DNA of 64,000 nucleotides, from NCBI GenBank assembly GCA_018195615.1, contig JAGTPG010000002.1, positions 4,271,501-4,335,500 on the forward strand. The letters run 5' to 3'. The stretch is from Streptomyces tuirus (GTDB lineage: Bacteria > Actinomycetota > Actinomycetes > Streptomycetales > Streptomycetaceae). Position numbers and translations under genes: made by a program. This document shows, piece after piece, positions 48,148-57,191 of this stretch. Below the pieces are notes generated by a model. The model saw only the letters and a list, made by a program, of their open reading frames with translations. It searched no databases and was not told where the DNA came from. Each line of letters starts with the position of its first letter. Position 1 is the stretch's first letter.

Positions 48148-49666
48148 TCACGTCGCCGTGCACCTCACGCTCGGCACACCCCCGCCCCGGGCGCGCCGCC
48201 CAGGCCTAAGCTCGCCGAACCCGCCACCGGCACACTCCCGTTGTGCGCGGCGTTGACCGCCGTGACGGTCGCCCCGCTCTGGGTGTGCGACGCGTTCCAC
48301 ATGCTGGTGACCTTCTGGGAGCCGCTCCATGTCCAGCTCACCTGCCAGGACTTCAGCGGAACACTCCCCGTGTTGCTCACCTTCACCTCGGCGTTGAACC
48401 CGCCGCCCCAGTCGCTGCTGACGGAGTACGCGGCGGAGCACGCGGCCGTGCCGCCGCCGGGTCACCCGGCCCGCCCGGGCCGGGCCCCGTGCCGCCGCCC
48501 CCGAAGCCCGGTGCCTTGACGGCCGCCAGGTACCCGTCCTTCACCGTGTCCACGGTCTGCCAGTCGTCCTTCAGGATGCCGCCCGTGTCACCGGAGTTGG
48601 GGTTCCAGGACCAGAACGTCCAGTGGAAGCTGTCGGCCCCGTACGCCGATGTCGAACGCAGGTACTTCACCAGCTCCGACAGCCACTTCTGGTCCACCGC
48701 CGGCTGGAGCGTCGTACCGAACTCGCCCAACCACACCGGGGCGATGTTCTGCTTGAAGACGTAACCCCAGTACTTGTCCCAGATCTCCGGCAGGTTGGCG
48801 GGGAAGGCCGGGTCGCTGAACCACGGCTGCTGCGCCACCGACGTGGCGTAGTCGTGGGCCGAGTACACCAGCCGACCCGCGACGTCCAGTTGGACCGGGA
48901 ACTGGGCGACGCCCATCAGGTTGCCGCCCCACCAGCCGTTGGTGCCGTTGTACGACTGCACGCCCTCGACCATGATCAGCAGCTCGGGGTTGACGGAGAG
49001 CACCGCGTTGCCCGCGCGCTGGGCGGCCAGGCGCCAGTCCCGGGCCGTGTCGCCGCAGCCCCAGCAGGCCGGGTCGTGGGGCTCGTTGTGCAGGTCGATG
49101 CCGACGACCGTGGGATTGCCCTTGTACCGCGTCGCCAGGGCCTTGAGGTTGGTGATCCAGGTCGACTCGGGGACCGACGCCGTGTACCAGAGCGCCGACT
49201 GGCCGGCCGCGTCCGGACGGTGCCGGTCGAGCACGATCTTGAGCCCGGACTGACCCGCGTAGGCCACGATCCGGTCCAGGACCTGGAGCGACGTCAGCCC
49301 GCGCAGGTCGGTGTTCTTGCCGTCGAAGTTGATGCTGTCGGGCATGGTGCCCGGCTTGAGGATGTCGTCGCTGTAGGGCATCCGGATGGTGTTGTAACCC
49401 AGCGACCTCATCTGGTCGATCATGCTCTTGTAGTCGCGGGCCCACAGGCCGTGCACGACGTGGTTGGCGGTCTCGAAGCCGAACCAGTTGACGCCGGCGA
49501 TGCGGACCGGCTGCCCGGCCGCGTCCAGGATCTGCCGGCCGCTGGTGTGCCAGTAGCCGGCGCCGGCGGCTTTCGCGTCCACGTCGGCGTGTGCCGACTG
49601 CACACCGGCCAGCGGTAACAGGAGCGCCGCGGCGACACACAGTGCTCTGCGCAGAGTGCGGAACAT
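48148..49666 (-). CDS. secreted GH5 endoglucanase with CBM2, frame breaks in linker and C-terminus
   Basis: About 505 residues. Signal peptide (RRALCVAAALLLPLAG, cleavage after SAHA), then a GH5 catalytic domain with GVNWFGFETANHVVHGLWAR, the acid/base Glu in GIDLHNEPHDPACWGC and the nucleophile Glu in VWLGEFGTTLQPAVDQKWL. A Gly-rich linker follows, then a cellulose-binding CBM2 (SSDWGGGFNAEVKVSNTGSV, LKSWQVSWTWSGSQ). The frame changes near 48455 and again near 48190; at the latter, one more G gives the ending SVRCTAT with stop 48148. It hydrolyses beta-1,4-glucans outside the cell. ATG 49666 follows GAGGAAG and a CebR site. Confidence 0.92.
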
Positions 49667-49702
49667 GTGGCTGCTTCCTCTCTGGGGCGCGGACCGGAAC
49701 AA

Positions 49703-49718
49703 GTGGGAGCGCTCCCAC
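49703..49718. promoter_or_regulatory. CebR operator
   Basis: GTGGGAGCGCTCCCAC is a perfect 16-bp palindrome containing the known CebR site TGGGAGCGCTCCCA. It lies about 38 bp upstream of the cellulase ATG. CebR (LacI family) is released by cellobiose/cellotriose, so the gene should be cello-oligosaccharide inducible. Confidence 0.92.
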
Positions 49719-49878
49719 CCCGCACCCTCCATGGAAGACACATCGCATGGACACGTCAATACAAGAAGCCAGGGCCGACAGGTCCGGCCCTGAGACCTCT
49801 GAGGGTCACAGGGCCTCGCCGTCCCACCTAGCGTCGACGTCGGCAAGCAGTGATCCACGCACGTCCACAGGGGGAACA

Positions 49879-50265
49879 GTGCGACACCTGTCGATACGCA
49901 GTCTGAGTGCCGCGGCGATGGCCGCGGCCGCCGTCCTGACCGTGGGCGGCCTGCCCGGTGCGGCACACGCCGCCGAGCCGGCGCCCGCCGCACCGGCCGT
50001 CGGATGGTTCACCAACTCGCAGCCGTACCAGCGGCCCATCCTGCGCGACGTTCCGTCCTTCAGCTCCCAGGGCGGCTACAACAAGTCCGAAGGGGACACG
50101 GCCGAGGTGCACTGCTCGATCCTGGGCGAGCGCGGCCCGGACGGCAACCGCATCTGGTGGCGGGTGTACGACCCGAACCAGCCGACCCCCGAGGGCAAGG
50201 GCTACTGGGGCTGGTCGCACACCACCGAGATCACGGTCAACGACCAGTTCGTACCGCCCTGCTGA
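49879..50265 (+). CDS. small secreted protein
   Basis: Intact 128-residue secreted protein. A signal peptide (RSLSAAAMAAAAVLTVGGLP, cleavage after AHA) is followed by a mature part with two Cys (VHCSILGERG and the C-terminal VPPC) that could form a disulfide, and WWRVYDPNQPTPEGKGYWGW. The mature part hints at an SH3-like fold of the sort that binds cell-wall or carbohydrate ligands, but I recognise no family. GTG 49879 has a GGGGA ribosome site. Divergent from the cellulase; a shared CebR site is possible because the box lies between them, though 160 bp away. Confidence 0.78.
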   Translation: MRHLSIRSLSAAAMAAAAVLTVGGLPGAAHAAEPAPAAPAVGWFTNSQPYQRPILRDVPSFSSQGGYNKSEGDTAEVHCSILGERGPDGNRIWWRVYDPNQPTPEGKGYWGWSHTTEITVNDQFVPPC

Positions 50266-50295
50266 CCCGGCTCCGAGCCGTTGGCGCCTCGTGCG

Positions 50296-51117
50296 TCAAC
50301 GGCTCAGCTTCCTGAACCGCCGTACCGCCAGCGGCAGGAAGATCGCGGTCAGGATCACCGGCCACACCCCGGCCATCAGCAGCGCGTGCTGTTCCACCCA
50401 CGAGTCGCCGCCGCCGACCGGCACCCCGAACAGCTCGCGGGTCGCCGCCGCCGTGGAGGAGATCGGGTTCCAGACCGCCACCCAGCCCAGCCAGTCGGGC
50501 ATGAGCTGCGGCGCGACGAAGATGCTGGAGATCATCGTCAGCGGGAAGGCGACCGCGAACAGACCGCCCGCGGCCTCCGGGTTGGGCACCAGCAGGCCGA
50601 GCCACACCCCGATCCAGATCAGCGCGAACCGCAGCCAGAGCAGCAGGCCGAAGGCGGCGAGAAAGCCGAAGCCCCCGTCCGGCCGCCAGCCCATGGCCAG
50701 CGCGGTGAGCATCATGATCGCCAACTCGGCGCAGGCGACGAGCAGATCGGTGGCGCCGCGCCCGGCGACCACGGCGGAGGAGGCCATCGGCATGGAGCGG
50801 AAGCGGTCGATGACGCCCTTGGTGGAGTCGTAGACCACCACGGTCGCGGTGTTGATGAAGCCGAAGGCCATGGTCATGACGAACATGCCCGGCATCAGGA
50901 AGTCCGTGTAGTTCCCGCCGCCGGGCACCTTCATAGCGCTGCCGAAGACATAGCCGTAGAGCAGCACGGAGAGGATGGGAAAGCCCAGCTGCCAGGCGAT
51001 GTTGACCGGCTGGCGCTGGTAGTGGGTCAGGCCGCGGCGGACGATGTTCCAGCAGTCCGCGAGCACCCAGTACACACGGCCCCGGGTGCTCGGTGTGCTC
51101 AGGTCGATGGCGGTCAC
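50296..51117 (-). CDS. ABC-2 type permease, DrrB-like
   Basis: Intact 273-residue membrane protein of the daunorubicin-resistance DrrB type. Six hydrophobic segments (WQLGFPILSVLLYGYVFGSA, LMPGMFVMTMAFGFINTATV, LAIMMLTALAMGW, FGLLLWLRFALIWIGVWLGL, FAVAFPLTMISSIFVAPQLM, LLMAGVWPVILTAIFLPLA) and the DrrB-like IDRFRSMPMASSAVVAGRG are visible. GTG 51117 overlaps the ATPase stop by 4 bp. Together they form an efflux pump, substrate unknown. Confidence 0.9.
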   Translation of the reverse strand: MTAIDLSTPSTRGRVYWVLADCWNIVRRGLTHYQRQPVNIAWQLGFPILSVLLYGYVFGSAMKVPGGGNYTDFLMPGMFVMTMAFGFINTATVVVYDSTKGVIDRFRSMPMASSAVVAGRGATDLLVACAELAIMMLTALAMGWRPDGGFGFLAAFGLLLWLRFALIWIGVWLGLLVPNPEAAGGLFAVAFPLTMISSIFVAPQLMPDWLGWVAVWNPISSTAAATRELFGVPVGGGDSWVEQHALLMAGVWPVILTAIFLPLAVRRFRKLSR

Positions 51118-52073
51118 GCCGCGGCCTCCTTCTCGGTGCGGTGTCCGGTCAGGCGCAGGAACACGTCGTCGAGGCTCGGCCTGCGCAGTCCGATGTCCTC
51201 GACGCGGACACCCTCGTCCTGGAGGGTCCGCGCCACTTCGGTGAGGGCCGTGACCCGGTCGGCGACCGGGGCGTGCACCCGCAACTCGGTCTCGTCCGCC
51301 TCGGGTTCGCCGTCCGTGACCCGGGAGACGACCTTCACCACCCGCGGGATCTCGGCCCGCTCGGCGACCACGACCTCGATGCGGTCGCCGCCGACCAGGT
51401 TCTTCAGCCCGTCCGGGGTGTCGTCGGCGATGGACCGCCCCTGGTCGATGACGGTGATGCGGGAGGCGAGCTTGTCGGCCTCCTCCAGGTACTGCGTGGT
51501 CAGCAGCACGGTCGTACCGCCCGCCACCAACGCCCTCACCGAGTCCCACACTTCGCCACGGCTGCGGGGGTCGAGGCCGGTCGTCGGCTCGTCCAGGAAG
51601 AGGACGGCCGGGGCGAGGATCATCGACGCGGCGAGGTCGAGGCGGCGCCGCATGCCGCCGCTGTACTTGCCGACGCCCCGGTCGGCGGCGTCGGTCAGGT
51701 CGAACTGCTCCAGCAGCTCGGTCGCCCGGAGCCTGGCCCGCTTCCCGCCCAGGTGGAACAGGCGGCCGAACATCTCCAGGTTCTGCCGGCCGGTGAGCAC
51801 CTCGTCCACCGCCGCGTACTGTCCGGTGAGCCCGATCCTGGCGCGGACCTCGCGCGGCTGCCGGGCCACGTCGAGCCCGGCGACCGTCGCACTGCCCCCG
51901 TCCAGCCGGATCAGCGTGGACAGGATGCGGACGGCGGTGGTCTTGCCCGCCCCGTTCGGCCCGAGCAGACCGTGCACCGTGCCCTCGCGCACCTCCAGGT
52001 CGAAGGCGTCGAGGGCGCGTTTCTCGCCGTACCGCTTCTCCAGCGCCTCGGCCCGTACCGCGTATCCGTCCAT
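51114..52073 (-). CDS. DrrA-type drug-efflux ABC ATPase
   Basis: Intact 319-residue ATPase. Walker A GLLGPNGAGKTTAVRILSTL, Q-loop RIGLTGQYAAVDEVLTGRQN, signature YSGGMRRRLDLAASMILAP and Walker B AVLFLDEPTTGLDPRSRGEV are complete. The C-terminal extension with VRVEDIGLRRPSLDDVFLRL is typical of the daunorubicin resistance DrrA subfamily. ATG 52073 with GGGAGG upstream. It is divergently transcribed from tetR across a 40-bp dyad and is coupled to the permease. Confidence 0.93.
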   Translation of the reverse strand: MDGYAVRAEALEKRYGEKRALDAFDLEVREGTVHGLLGPNGAGKTTAVRILSTLIRLDGGSATVAGLDVARQPREVRARIGLTGQYAAVDEVLTGRQNLEMFGRLFHLGGKRARLRATELLEQFDLTDAADRGVGKYSGGMRRRLDLAASMILAPAVLFLDEPTTGLDPRSRGEVWDSVRALVAGGTTVLLTTQYLEEADKLASRITVIDQGRSIADDTPDGLKNLVGGDRIEVVVAERAEIPRVVKVVSRVTDGEPEADETELRVHAPVADRVTALTEVARTLQDEGVRVEDIGLRRPSLDDVFLRLTGHRTEKEAAA

Positions 52074-52111
52074 GCCGCCCCTCCCGTGTGGTCATGCCTG
52101 CCGGCCGTGAA

Positions 52112-52151
52112 CTGAGTACAGCGTACCCGATTACGCGTACGATGTACTCAG
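52112..52151. promoter_or_regulatory. 40-bp operator dyad between tetR and the efflux operon
   Basis: CTGAGTACA (52112-52120) and TGTACTCAG (52143-52151) form a perfect 9-bp inverted repeat. GTAC also occurs at mirrored positions 52123-52126 and 52137-52140, so the dyad centre is 52131.5. It covers the tetR start-proximal promoter, with a TACGAT at 52138-52143 as a plausible -10, and lies between the divergent genes. Confidence 0.75.
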
Positions 52152-52182
52152 TTTTTTGCGCGGGGCGCCTAAGCTGGGCTCC

Positions 52183-52986
52183 ATGACGAGCGGCACGAGC
52201 GGTACGAGTGGCACGGGCAGTACGGAGACCAGTGGCAGCGGCGACATCGCCCGCACCCTGGAACTGCTGTGGGACACCGGCCGGCGCCCCAGTCGCGGCC
52301 CCAAGCCGACCCTGACCCTGGACCGGATCGTGGAAGCCGCCGTCCAGGTGGCGGACGCCGAGGGGCTGGAGGGGTTGTCCATGCGCCGGGTGGCCGGCGA
52401 GCTGGGCACCGGGGCCATGTCGCTGTACCGGTACGTCCCCGGCAAGGCCGAGCTGCTCGACCTGATGCTGGACCGGGTCCAGCGCCCCTCCGACGACCCG
52501 GCCGACCTCGGCGCGGGCGACTGGCGCTCAGCCCTGGAGACCCTGGGCCGCGAGACCCTCGCCCTCTACCGCCGTCACCCCTGGCTGCTCCAGGTCAACC
52601 AGTCCCGCCCGGTGCTCGGCCCGAGCGCCCTCGACGGCATGGAGAAGGTCCTCACCCGGATCCGCCCGATGGGGCTGACCGACCCCGAACTGGTCTCCGC
52701 GATCATCATGATCGACGGGTACGTCGTCGGGGCCGCGCGTTCGCAGCTGTACGAGCAGGAGGCGGAGCGCCGGACGGGCCTGACGGACGCCCAGTTCTGG
52801 CAGGCGCAGGTGCCGATGCTGGAGAAGGCCATGGCGTCGGGCCGCTACCCGGTCATGGCGTCGCTCTCCGAGGACGCCTTCGGGTCCGACTTCGACCACT
52901 TCGAGTTCGGGCTGCAGCGGATCCTGGACGGCCTGGAGGTGCTCGTGGCGCAACGCCGCCGCGAGTCGGCCCAGTCGGCCCCCTGA
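52183..52986 (+). CDS. TetR-family repressor of the efflux operon
   Basis: Intact 267-residue TetR protein. A Ser/Gly/Thr-rich tail (residues 1-20) precedes the DNA-binding domain TLDRIVEAAVQVADAEGLEG, SMRRVAGELGTGAMSLYRYV. The C-terminal ligand domain is the longer TetR_C_1 type with GLTDPELVSAIIMIDGYVVG. ATG 52183. It lies 109 bp from the divergent DrrA gene over a large operator dyad, the classic layout of an autoregulated repressor of a drug pump. Confidence 0.9.
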   Translation: MTSGTSGTSGTGSTETSGSGDIARTLELLWDTGRRPSRGPKPTLTLDRIVEAAVQVADAEGLEGLSMRRVAGELGTGAMSLYRYVPGKAELLDLMLDRVQRPSDDPADLGAGDWRSALETLGRETLALYRRHPWLLQVNQSRPVLGPSALDGMEKVLTRIRPMGLTDPELVSAIIMIDGYVVGAARSQLYEQEAERRTGLTDAQFWQAQVPMLEKAMASGRYPVMASLSEDAFGSDFDHFEFGLQRILDGLEVLVAQRRRESAQSAP

Positions 52987-53011
52987 GCCGCCCCCTGCCC
53001 TGCCTCGACCG

Positions 53012-53988
53012 CTACCTGCGCCGCCGCAGTCCCCGCAGGCCGAGCAGGGCGGCGCAGGCCACGGCCACCGCGATGGCCCCGGTCTTGAGGTTGCCGCTCA
53101 GTCCGTCGCCGCCACCGTCGTCGTCCCGGGCGGACGGACTCCCGCTGCCGGACGACGAGTCGCCGCCGCCTCCGGGCGCGTCCTGCCCTCCACGGAGCTG
53201 TCCGCTCCCTCGGCGCCGTACATGAGCCTCTTCCCGTCGGCGGTGTAGGTGACGGACTCGCCCTGCCCCAGGAACGGCACACCGAGCCGCTGCTCGCGCT
53301 TGATCTTCCCGCCGTTCCAGCTGTACGCGATCGCGCCGAAGTAGCTGCGTACGACGAGGTGTTCGCCGTCCGGGGAGAGCGTGGCGTCGGTGGCCTCCAG
53401 GTCGGGGACGGCCGCGATCGGCTTGAAGACGTTCGTCCCGGAGGCGGAGAGCTCGGCGGGCCCCTCGTACAGGTGTCCGCCCTGCTCGTTCTTGTCGACG
53501 ATGTAGACCCGCCCCGTCTTCGGGTGCACGACGAGGGACTCGGCGTCGCGGGCCCCGTCGGAGTACTTCACGACGTACTGCGTGGCCCGGATCGTCTGGT
53601 CCTTCAGCGTCTTCGGCTCGGGCAGCTCGTAGATCCACACGTGGGGCCAGCTGCCGCCGAGGTTGTCGCCGATGTCGCCGACGTAGATCCGGTTGTCCGG
53701 GCCGACGGAGATGGCCTCGACGTCCCGGGGCGTGCCGACGCCGGTGAGCGTGAGGCGGGCGACGGTCTCGCCCGTCCTGCTGTCGACGGCGTAGATGTAG
53801 GGCCCGTCGTCGCTGTCGTTGTGCGTCCAGTAGATGCCGGGGTGGAGGCGGGAGGCGGCCAGACCGCTGGACTCCGTGATGCGCGGGTCCTTGATCGTGA
53901 AGTCCTCGTCGCCGTCGGCGGCGGAGGCGGGCACGGCGAAGGCGCCCACGAGGAGGGCCGCGGCGAGGAGAGCGAACGGTCTGCGCAT
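53012..53988 (-). CDS. secreted/anchored beta-propeller-like protein, one frame break
   Basis: About 325 residues. A signal peptide (RRPFALLAAALLVGAFAVPA) is followed by a beta-propeller-like repeat region (RDVEAISVGPDNRIYVGDIG, RDAESLVVHPKTGRVYIVDK, LEATDATLSPDGEHLVVRS). After a frame change near 53190 there is a Gly/Ser/Asp-rich spacer and a C-terminal membrane anchor (GAIAVAVACAALLGL with RGLRRRR). A surface-anchored esterase-like or lectin-like propeller; function unknown. ATG 53988. Confidence 0.78.
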
Positions 53989-54673
53989 GCCCCAAGCCTG
54001 CCATCCCGCTCCGCGGTTCAGCGGGGGTGACAGGTCGCGGGCGCAACAGATCGCTGAGGGCGGCGGGTTGTGAGGCGTCCAGCCGGATCGGAGTGCCCGC
54101 CGGATGACTGCCAGGGGCAGGGCTGCGCCCGACGCCACGGACAGGGCCGGTGGCGCGCGTGCCGGGCGGGCGGCGGACCGGGGGACGGACTGGGCGGGCA
54201 CGGCGGACGGGGGCGGCGGACCGGGTGACGGACCAGGCGACGCAGACCGACAGGCACCACGGACCGGGCGGCGGACCGGCAGGCATGGCGGACGGGGGCA
54301 GTTTCAGCCAGGCCTCCCACGGGGCGGGGCCCAGCAGTCGGCGTCGGGCGCCTGCGGGCGGGCGGACGGCGGATCACGGTCGTCCGCGGCGGGTGCGGGC
54401 GCGCGGGGGCGGGTCGACGCGGCAACCACCACTCGGCGCCCTCCCGGACAGCTGCGCCTTCGCCGCCCGCTGCGACCGGGCCACCGACACCTGCGCCACC
54501 CCGCCGCGGGCCAGGACGGGGACCGGCCGGACGGCGGACGGCGGATCACGGTCGTCCGCGGACGACGGGCGCGCGGTCGTTCGCGAAGCGAGGGCCGTCT
54601 CGGTGCCTGGCCGTCGACCGCGCGTGGCCCGACTCACACCCCACCCGGCGCCGTGATCCACGATGATGAGCGG
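53989..54673. other. low-complexity GC-rich gap with direct repeats
   Basis: 685 bp between the propeller gene and the GDSL gene. It is dominated by GGCGGAC/GGACCGG-type short repeats (54170-54300), and a block containing GGCGGATCACGGTCGTCCGC occurs twice (near 54370 and 54540). Only the short fragment described separately at 54445-54560 shows protein similarity. The plus-strand frame is open through the whole gap, but its Arg/Gly/Ala composition is not convincing. Confidence 0.55.
54445..54560 (+). pseudogene. possible remnant of a dipeptide/oligopeptide ABC ATPase C-terminus
   Basis: In one plus-strand frame the sequence reads LPDSCAFAARCDRATDTCAT, which matches the Cys-rich oligo_HPY C-terminal signature of DppD/OppD ATPases (P-x-C-x-F-x-x-R-C-x-x-A-x-x-x-C). 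No Walker motifs or other ATPase sequence lie upstream, so if real it is a decayed fragment. Confidence 0.4.
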
Positions 54674-55347
54674 ATGCTCAGGTTCATGCCCGTCGGTGAC
54701 TCCATGACGATCGGAAGCGCGGGCGAACACACATGGCGCTACCGGCTGTGGCAGCACCTGTCCCGGTCCTACGGCGGCCCCTGCACCCTCGTCGGGCCCC
54801 GCGAGACCCTCTACGACAAGCTCGCCGAGGCTCCCGAGTCGTACGCGTACGCCGAACCGGACTTCCCGCGGGCCCACCTGGCCGGCTGGGGCGAGGGCTG
54901 GCTGCACATGGCGCCGCTGATCGGCGAGGCGGTGCGGTCGTGCCGCGCGGACGTCCTGCTGGTCTCCCTCGGCCTCATCGACCTGGGCTTCTACACGAAC
55001 GCCGAGCAGACCGCCGAGAACGTCCGGGCGTTCGTGACCGAGGCCCGGGCGGCGAACCGGCGGGTGCGGATGGTGTGGCTGCCGGTGATCCCGAACGTGC
55101 GCGCGGCGACGGACCCACCCTTCGCCACCGAGGTCACGCGCTTCAACGAACTGCTGGCGAAGACGGCCGCCGACCTCGACGAGCCCGGCTCCCCCGTCCT
55201 CCTGGCCTCGCTCCCCCGTCGTACGACATCCACGCCGACACCTACGACGGCACCCACCCCAGCGCGACCGGCGAGCACAAGATCGCGGCGGCGTTCGCGG
55301 AGGCGATGTACCAGGCCTGGGATCTGGGCGAGCCTTACGAGGGGTGA
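54674..55347 (+). CDS. SGNH/GDSL-family hydrolase, one frame break
   Basis: About 224 residues. Block I RFMPVGDSMTIGSAGEHTWR carries the nucleophile Ser of GDS. Then ADVLLVSLGLIDLGFYTN appears where other members have GxND-type residues, and block V SYDIHADTYDGTHPSATGEH has the catalytic Asp-x-x-His. The frame changes near 55215. ATG 54674 is preferred; GTG 54653 is an alternative. No signal peptide, so the enzyme is probably a cytoplasmic esterase/lipase of unknown substrate. Its stop overlaps the convergent nucleotidyltransferase gene by 13 bp. Confidence 0.82.
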
Positions 55348-56083
55348 CTTTCGCTGATCACCAGAGCCATGTGCTCGGCACAGGGACGCACCGGCAGGCC
55401 GGTCCAGCACTCCTCCTCCCGCCCGAGGTAGACGGCCCGGGCGTGGGCGAGGGCGGGCCGGTGCTCGGCGGGGAGCCGGTCGAGCGCCCATGCGGCTGCC
55501 GCGTCCTTCGACCGGATGGCCCCGGTGTCGAGGGTGGTCCAGACCCGGGCGAGGGTGAGGAGCACATTGCGGGTGTCGGACCGCAGCTCCGCCATCAGTT
55601 CCGGCACTCCGGAGGCGATGGCTCGCCTGAGGTCGGCGGGCGGTACGGGGTCGAGGAGCTCGGCGGGCGGGGGCCCGTGGAGAGGGGTGTCGGCCAGCAG
55701 GACCATCGTGAGGAGGGGCGCGAGGTCCGGGCTGGGTTCGGGGCCGGGGTCACTCCGCGTTCGAAGTCCTCCCGCAGCCAGTCGCCGTAGAGGAAGTCGC
55801 AGGTGGGCGGGTAACGCCAGGGCCGTACGTCGTCCTGCACGACGACGATCAGCTCGACATGCCGCCGCCCGTCCACCCCGGACACCTTGAGCAACTCCTC
55901 GACCAGTGCCCGTCGTTGCGCGTGGGTCGTGGGCTCGCGTACGACGGCCAGGACGTCGATGTCGCTGTGCGGACGCAGACCGCCGAGGGTGGCGGAACCG
56001 TGCAGGTAGATGCCGAGGACGGAATCGCCGAGGGTCGTGCGGAGAAGCTGGACGAGGTGTCCGGTGTCCGGCTGTTCCGGCAT
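55335..56083 (-). CDS. aminoglycoside nucleotidyltransferase-like protein (AadA/DUF4111), one frame break
   Basis: About 250 residues. The nucleotidyltransferase core reads IYLHGSATLGGLRPHSDIDV, with the GSx10DxD pattern giving the metal-binding Asp pair. A C-terminal DUF4111/AadA-like helical domain (MVLLADTPLHGPPPAELLDP, AEHRPALAHARAVYLG, EECW) follows a frame change near 55745. Members adenylylate streptomycin/spectinomycin, but in Streptomyces many are chromosomal relatives of unknown substrate. ATG 56083. Convergent with the GDSL gene. Confidence 0.82.
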
Positions 56084-56163
56084 ACGCGCTCTCCCCCCGT
56101 GTCGTGGTCACCTGCCTACCCGAAGGTCGCCGCGACTGACAACCGTCGTCAGAGCACCGCTTG

Positions 56164-56195
56164 CTTGGAGCGCACTTCAAGACGTTGGCTAGGGC
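56164..56195 (+). promoter_or_regulatory. MerR-type promoter with 19-bp spacer
   Basis: CTTGGAGCGCACTTCAAG (56164-56181) is an imperfect inverted repeat matching 7 of 9 base pairs. It lies between a -35 TTGGAG (56165-56170) and a -10 TAGGGC (56190-56195), separated by 19 bp. An over-long spacer with a dyad in it is the hallmark of MerR-activated promoters. The ATG at 56199 is only 3 bp downstream, so the mRNA is probably leaderless. No merR gene is adjacent. Confidence 0.6.
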
Positions 56196-56198
56196 GTC

Positions 56199-57191
56199 AT
56201 GAAGTACACGCAGCTCGGACGCACGGGACTCAAGGTCAGCCGGCTCGTCCTCGGCACCATGAACTTCGGTCCGCAGACCGACGAGGCCGACAGCCACGCC
56301 ATCATGGACGCGGCGCTGGACGCGGGCATCAACTTCTTCGACACCGCCAACGTGTACGGCTGGGGTGAGAACAAGGGCCGTACCGAAAGCATCATCGGCA
56401 GCTGGTTCGCCAAGGGGGAGGGCCGGCGCGACAAGGTCGTCCTCGCCACCAAGGTGTACGGCAACATGGGCGCCGACGGCCCGGCCTGGCCCAACCACGA
56501 CAAGCTCTCCGCCGTCAACATCCGCCGGGCCGTGGACGCCAGCCTGAAGCGGCTCCAGACCGACTACATCGACGTCTACCAGTTCCACCACATCGACCGG
56601 GACACCCCGTTCGAGGAGATCTGGCAGGCGATCGACGTCCTGGTCCAGCAGGGCAAGATCCTCTACGCCGGCTCGTCGAACTTCCCCGGCTACAAGATCG
56701 CCCAGGCCAACGAGATCGCCGCCCGGCGCGGTGGGACCATCGGGCTGGTCAGCGAGCAGTGCCTGTACAACCTCGCCGAGCGGCGCGCGGAGATGGAGGT
56801 CATCCCGGCCGCGCGGGACTACGGCCTCGGTGTCATCCCGTGGTCGCCGCTGCACGGCGGTCTGCTCGGCGGTGTCCTCAAGAAGGAGGTCGAGGGCAAG
56901 CGCCGCGCCTCCGGCCGAGCCGCCGACGCGCTCGCCGACCCCGCCACCCGCGCGCAGATCCAGTCCTACGAGGACCTGCTCGACAAGCACGGCATCGAGC
57001 CCGGCGAAGCCGCCCTGGCCTGGCTGCTCACCCGGCCCGGCGTGACCGGCCCGATCGTCGGTCCCCGCACCGGCGAACAGCTCGCCTCCGCCGTCCGCGC
57101 GGCCGAGCTGGAGCTGTCCGAGGAGCTCCTGACCGGCCTGGACGAGATCTTCCCGGGTCCGGGACCGTCCCCGGAGGCCTTCGCCTGGTAG
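56199..57191 (+). CDS. aldo/keto reductase
   Basis: Intact 330-residue NADPH-dependent AKR. The catalytic tetrad is visible: Asp and Tyr in FFDTANVYGWGENKGRTES, Lys in VVLATKVYGNMGADGP, and His in DVYQFHHIDRDTPFEEIW. The C-terminal cofactor-binding region VTGPIVGPRTGEQLASAVRA is conserved. It reduces aldehydes or ketones; the substrate is unknown. MerR-type control by electrophiles or thiol stress is suggested by the promoter. Starts ATG 56199, probably leaderless. Confidence 0.92.
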   Translation: MKYTQLGRTGLKVSRLVLGTMNFGPQTDEADSHAIMDAALDAGINFFDTANVYGWGENKGRTESIIGSWFAKGEGRRDKVVLATKVYGNMGADGPAWPNHDKLSAVNIRRAVDASLKRLQTDYIDVYQFHHIDRDTPFEEIWQAIDVLVQQGKILYAGSSNFPGYKIAQANEIAARRGGTIGLVSEQCLYNLAERRAEMEVIPAARDYGLGVIPWSPLHGGLLGGVLKKEVEGKRRASGRAADALADPATRAQIQSYEDLLDKHGIEPGEAALAWLLTRPGVTGPIVGPRTGEQLASAVRAAELELSEELLTGLDEIFPGPGPSPEAFAW

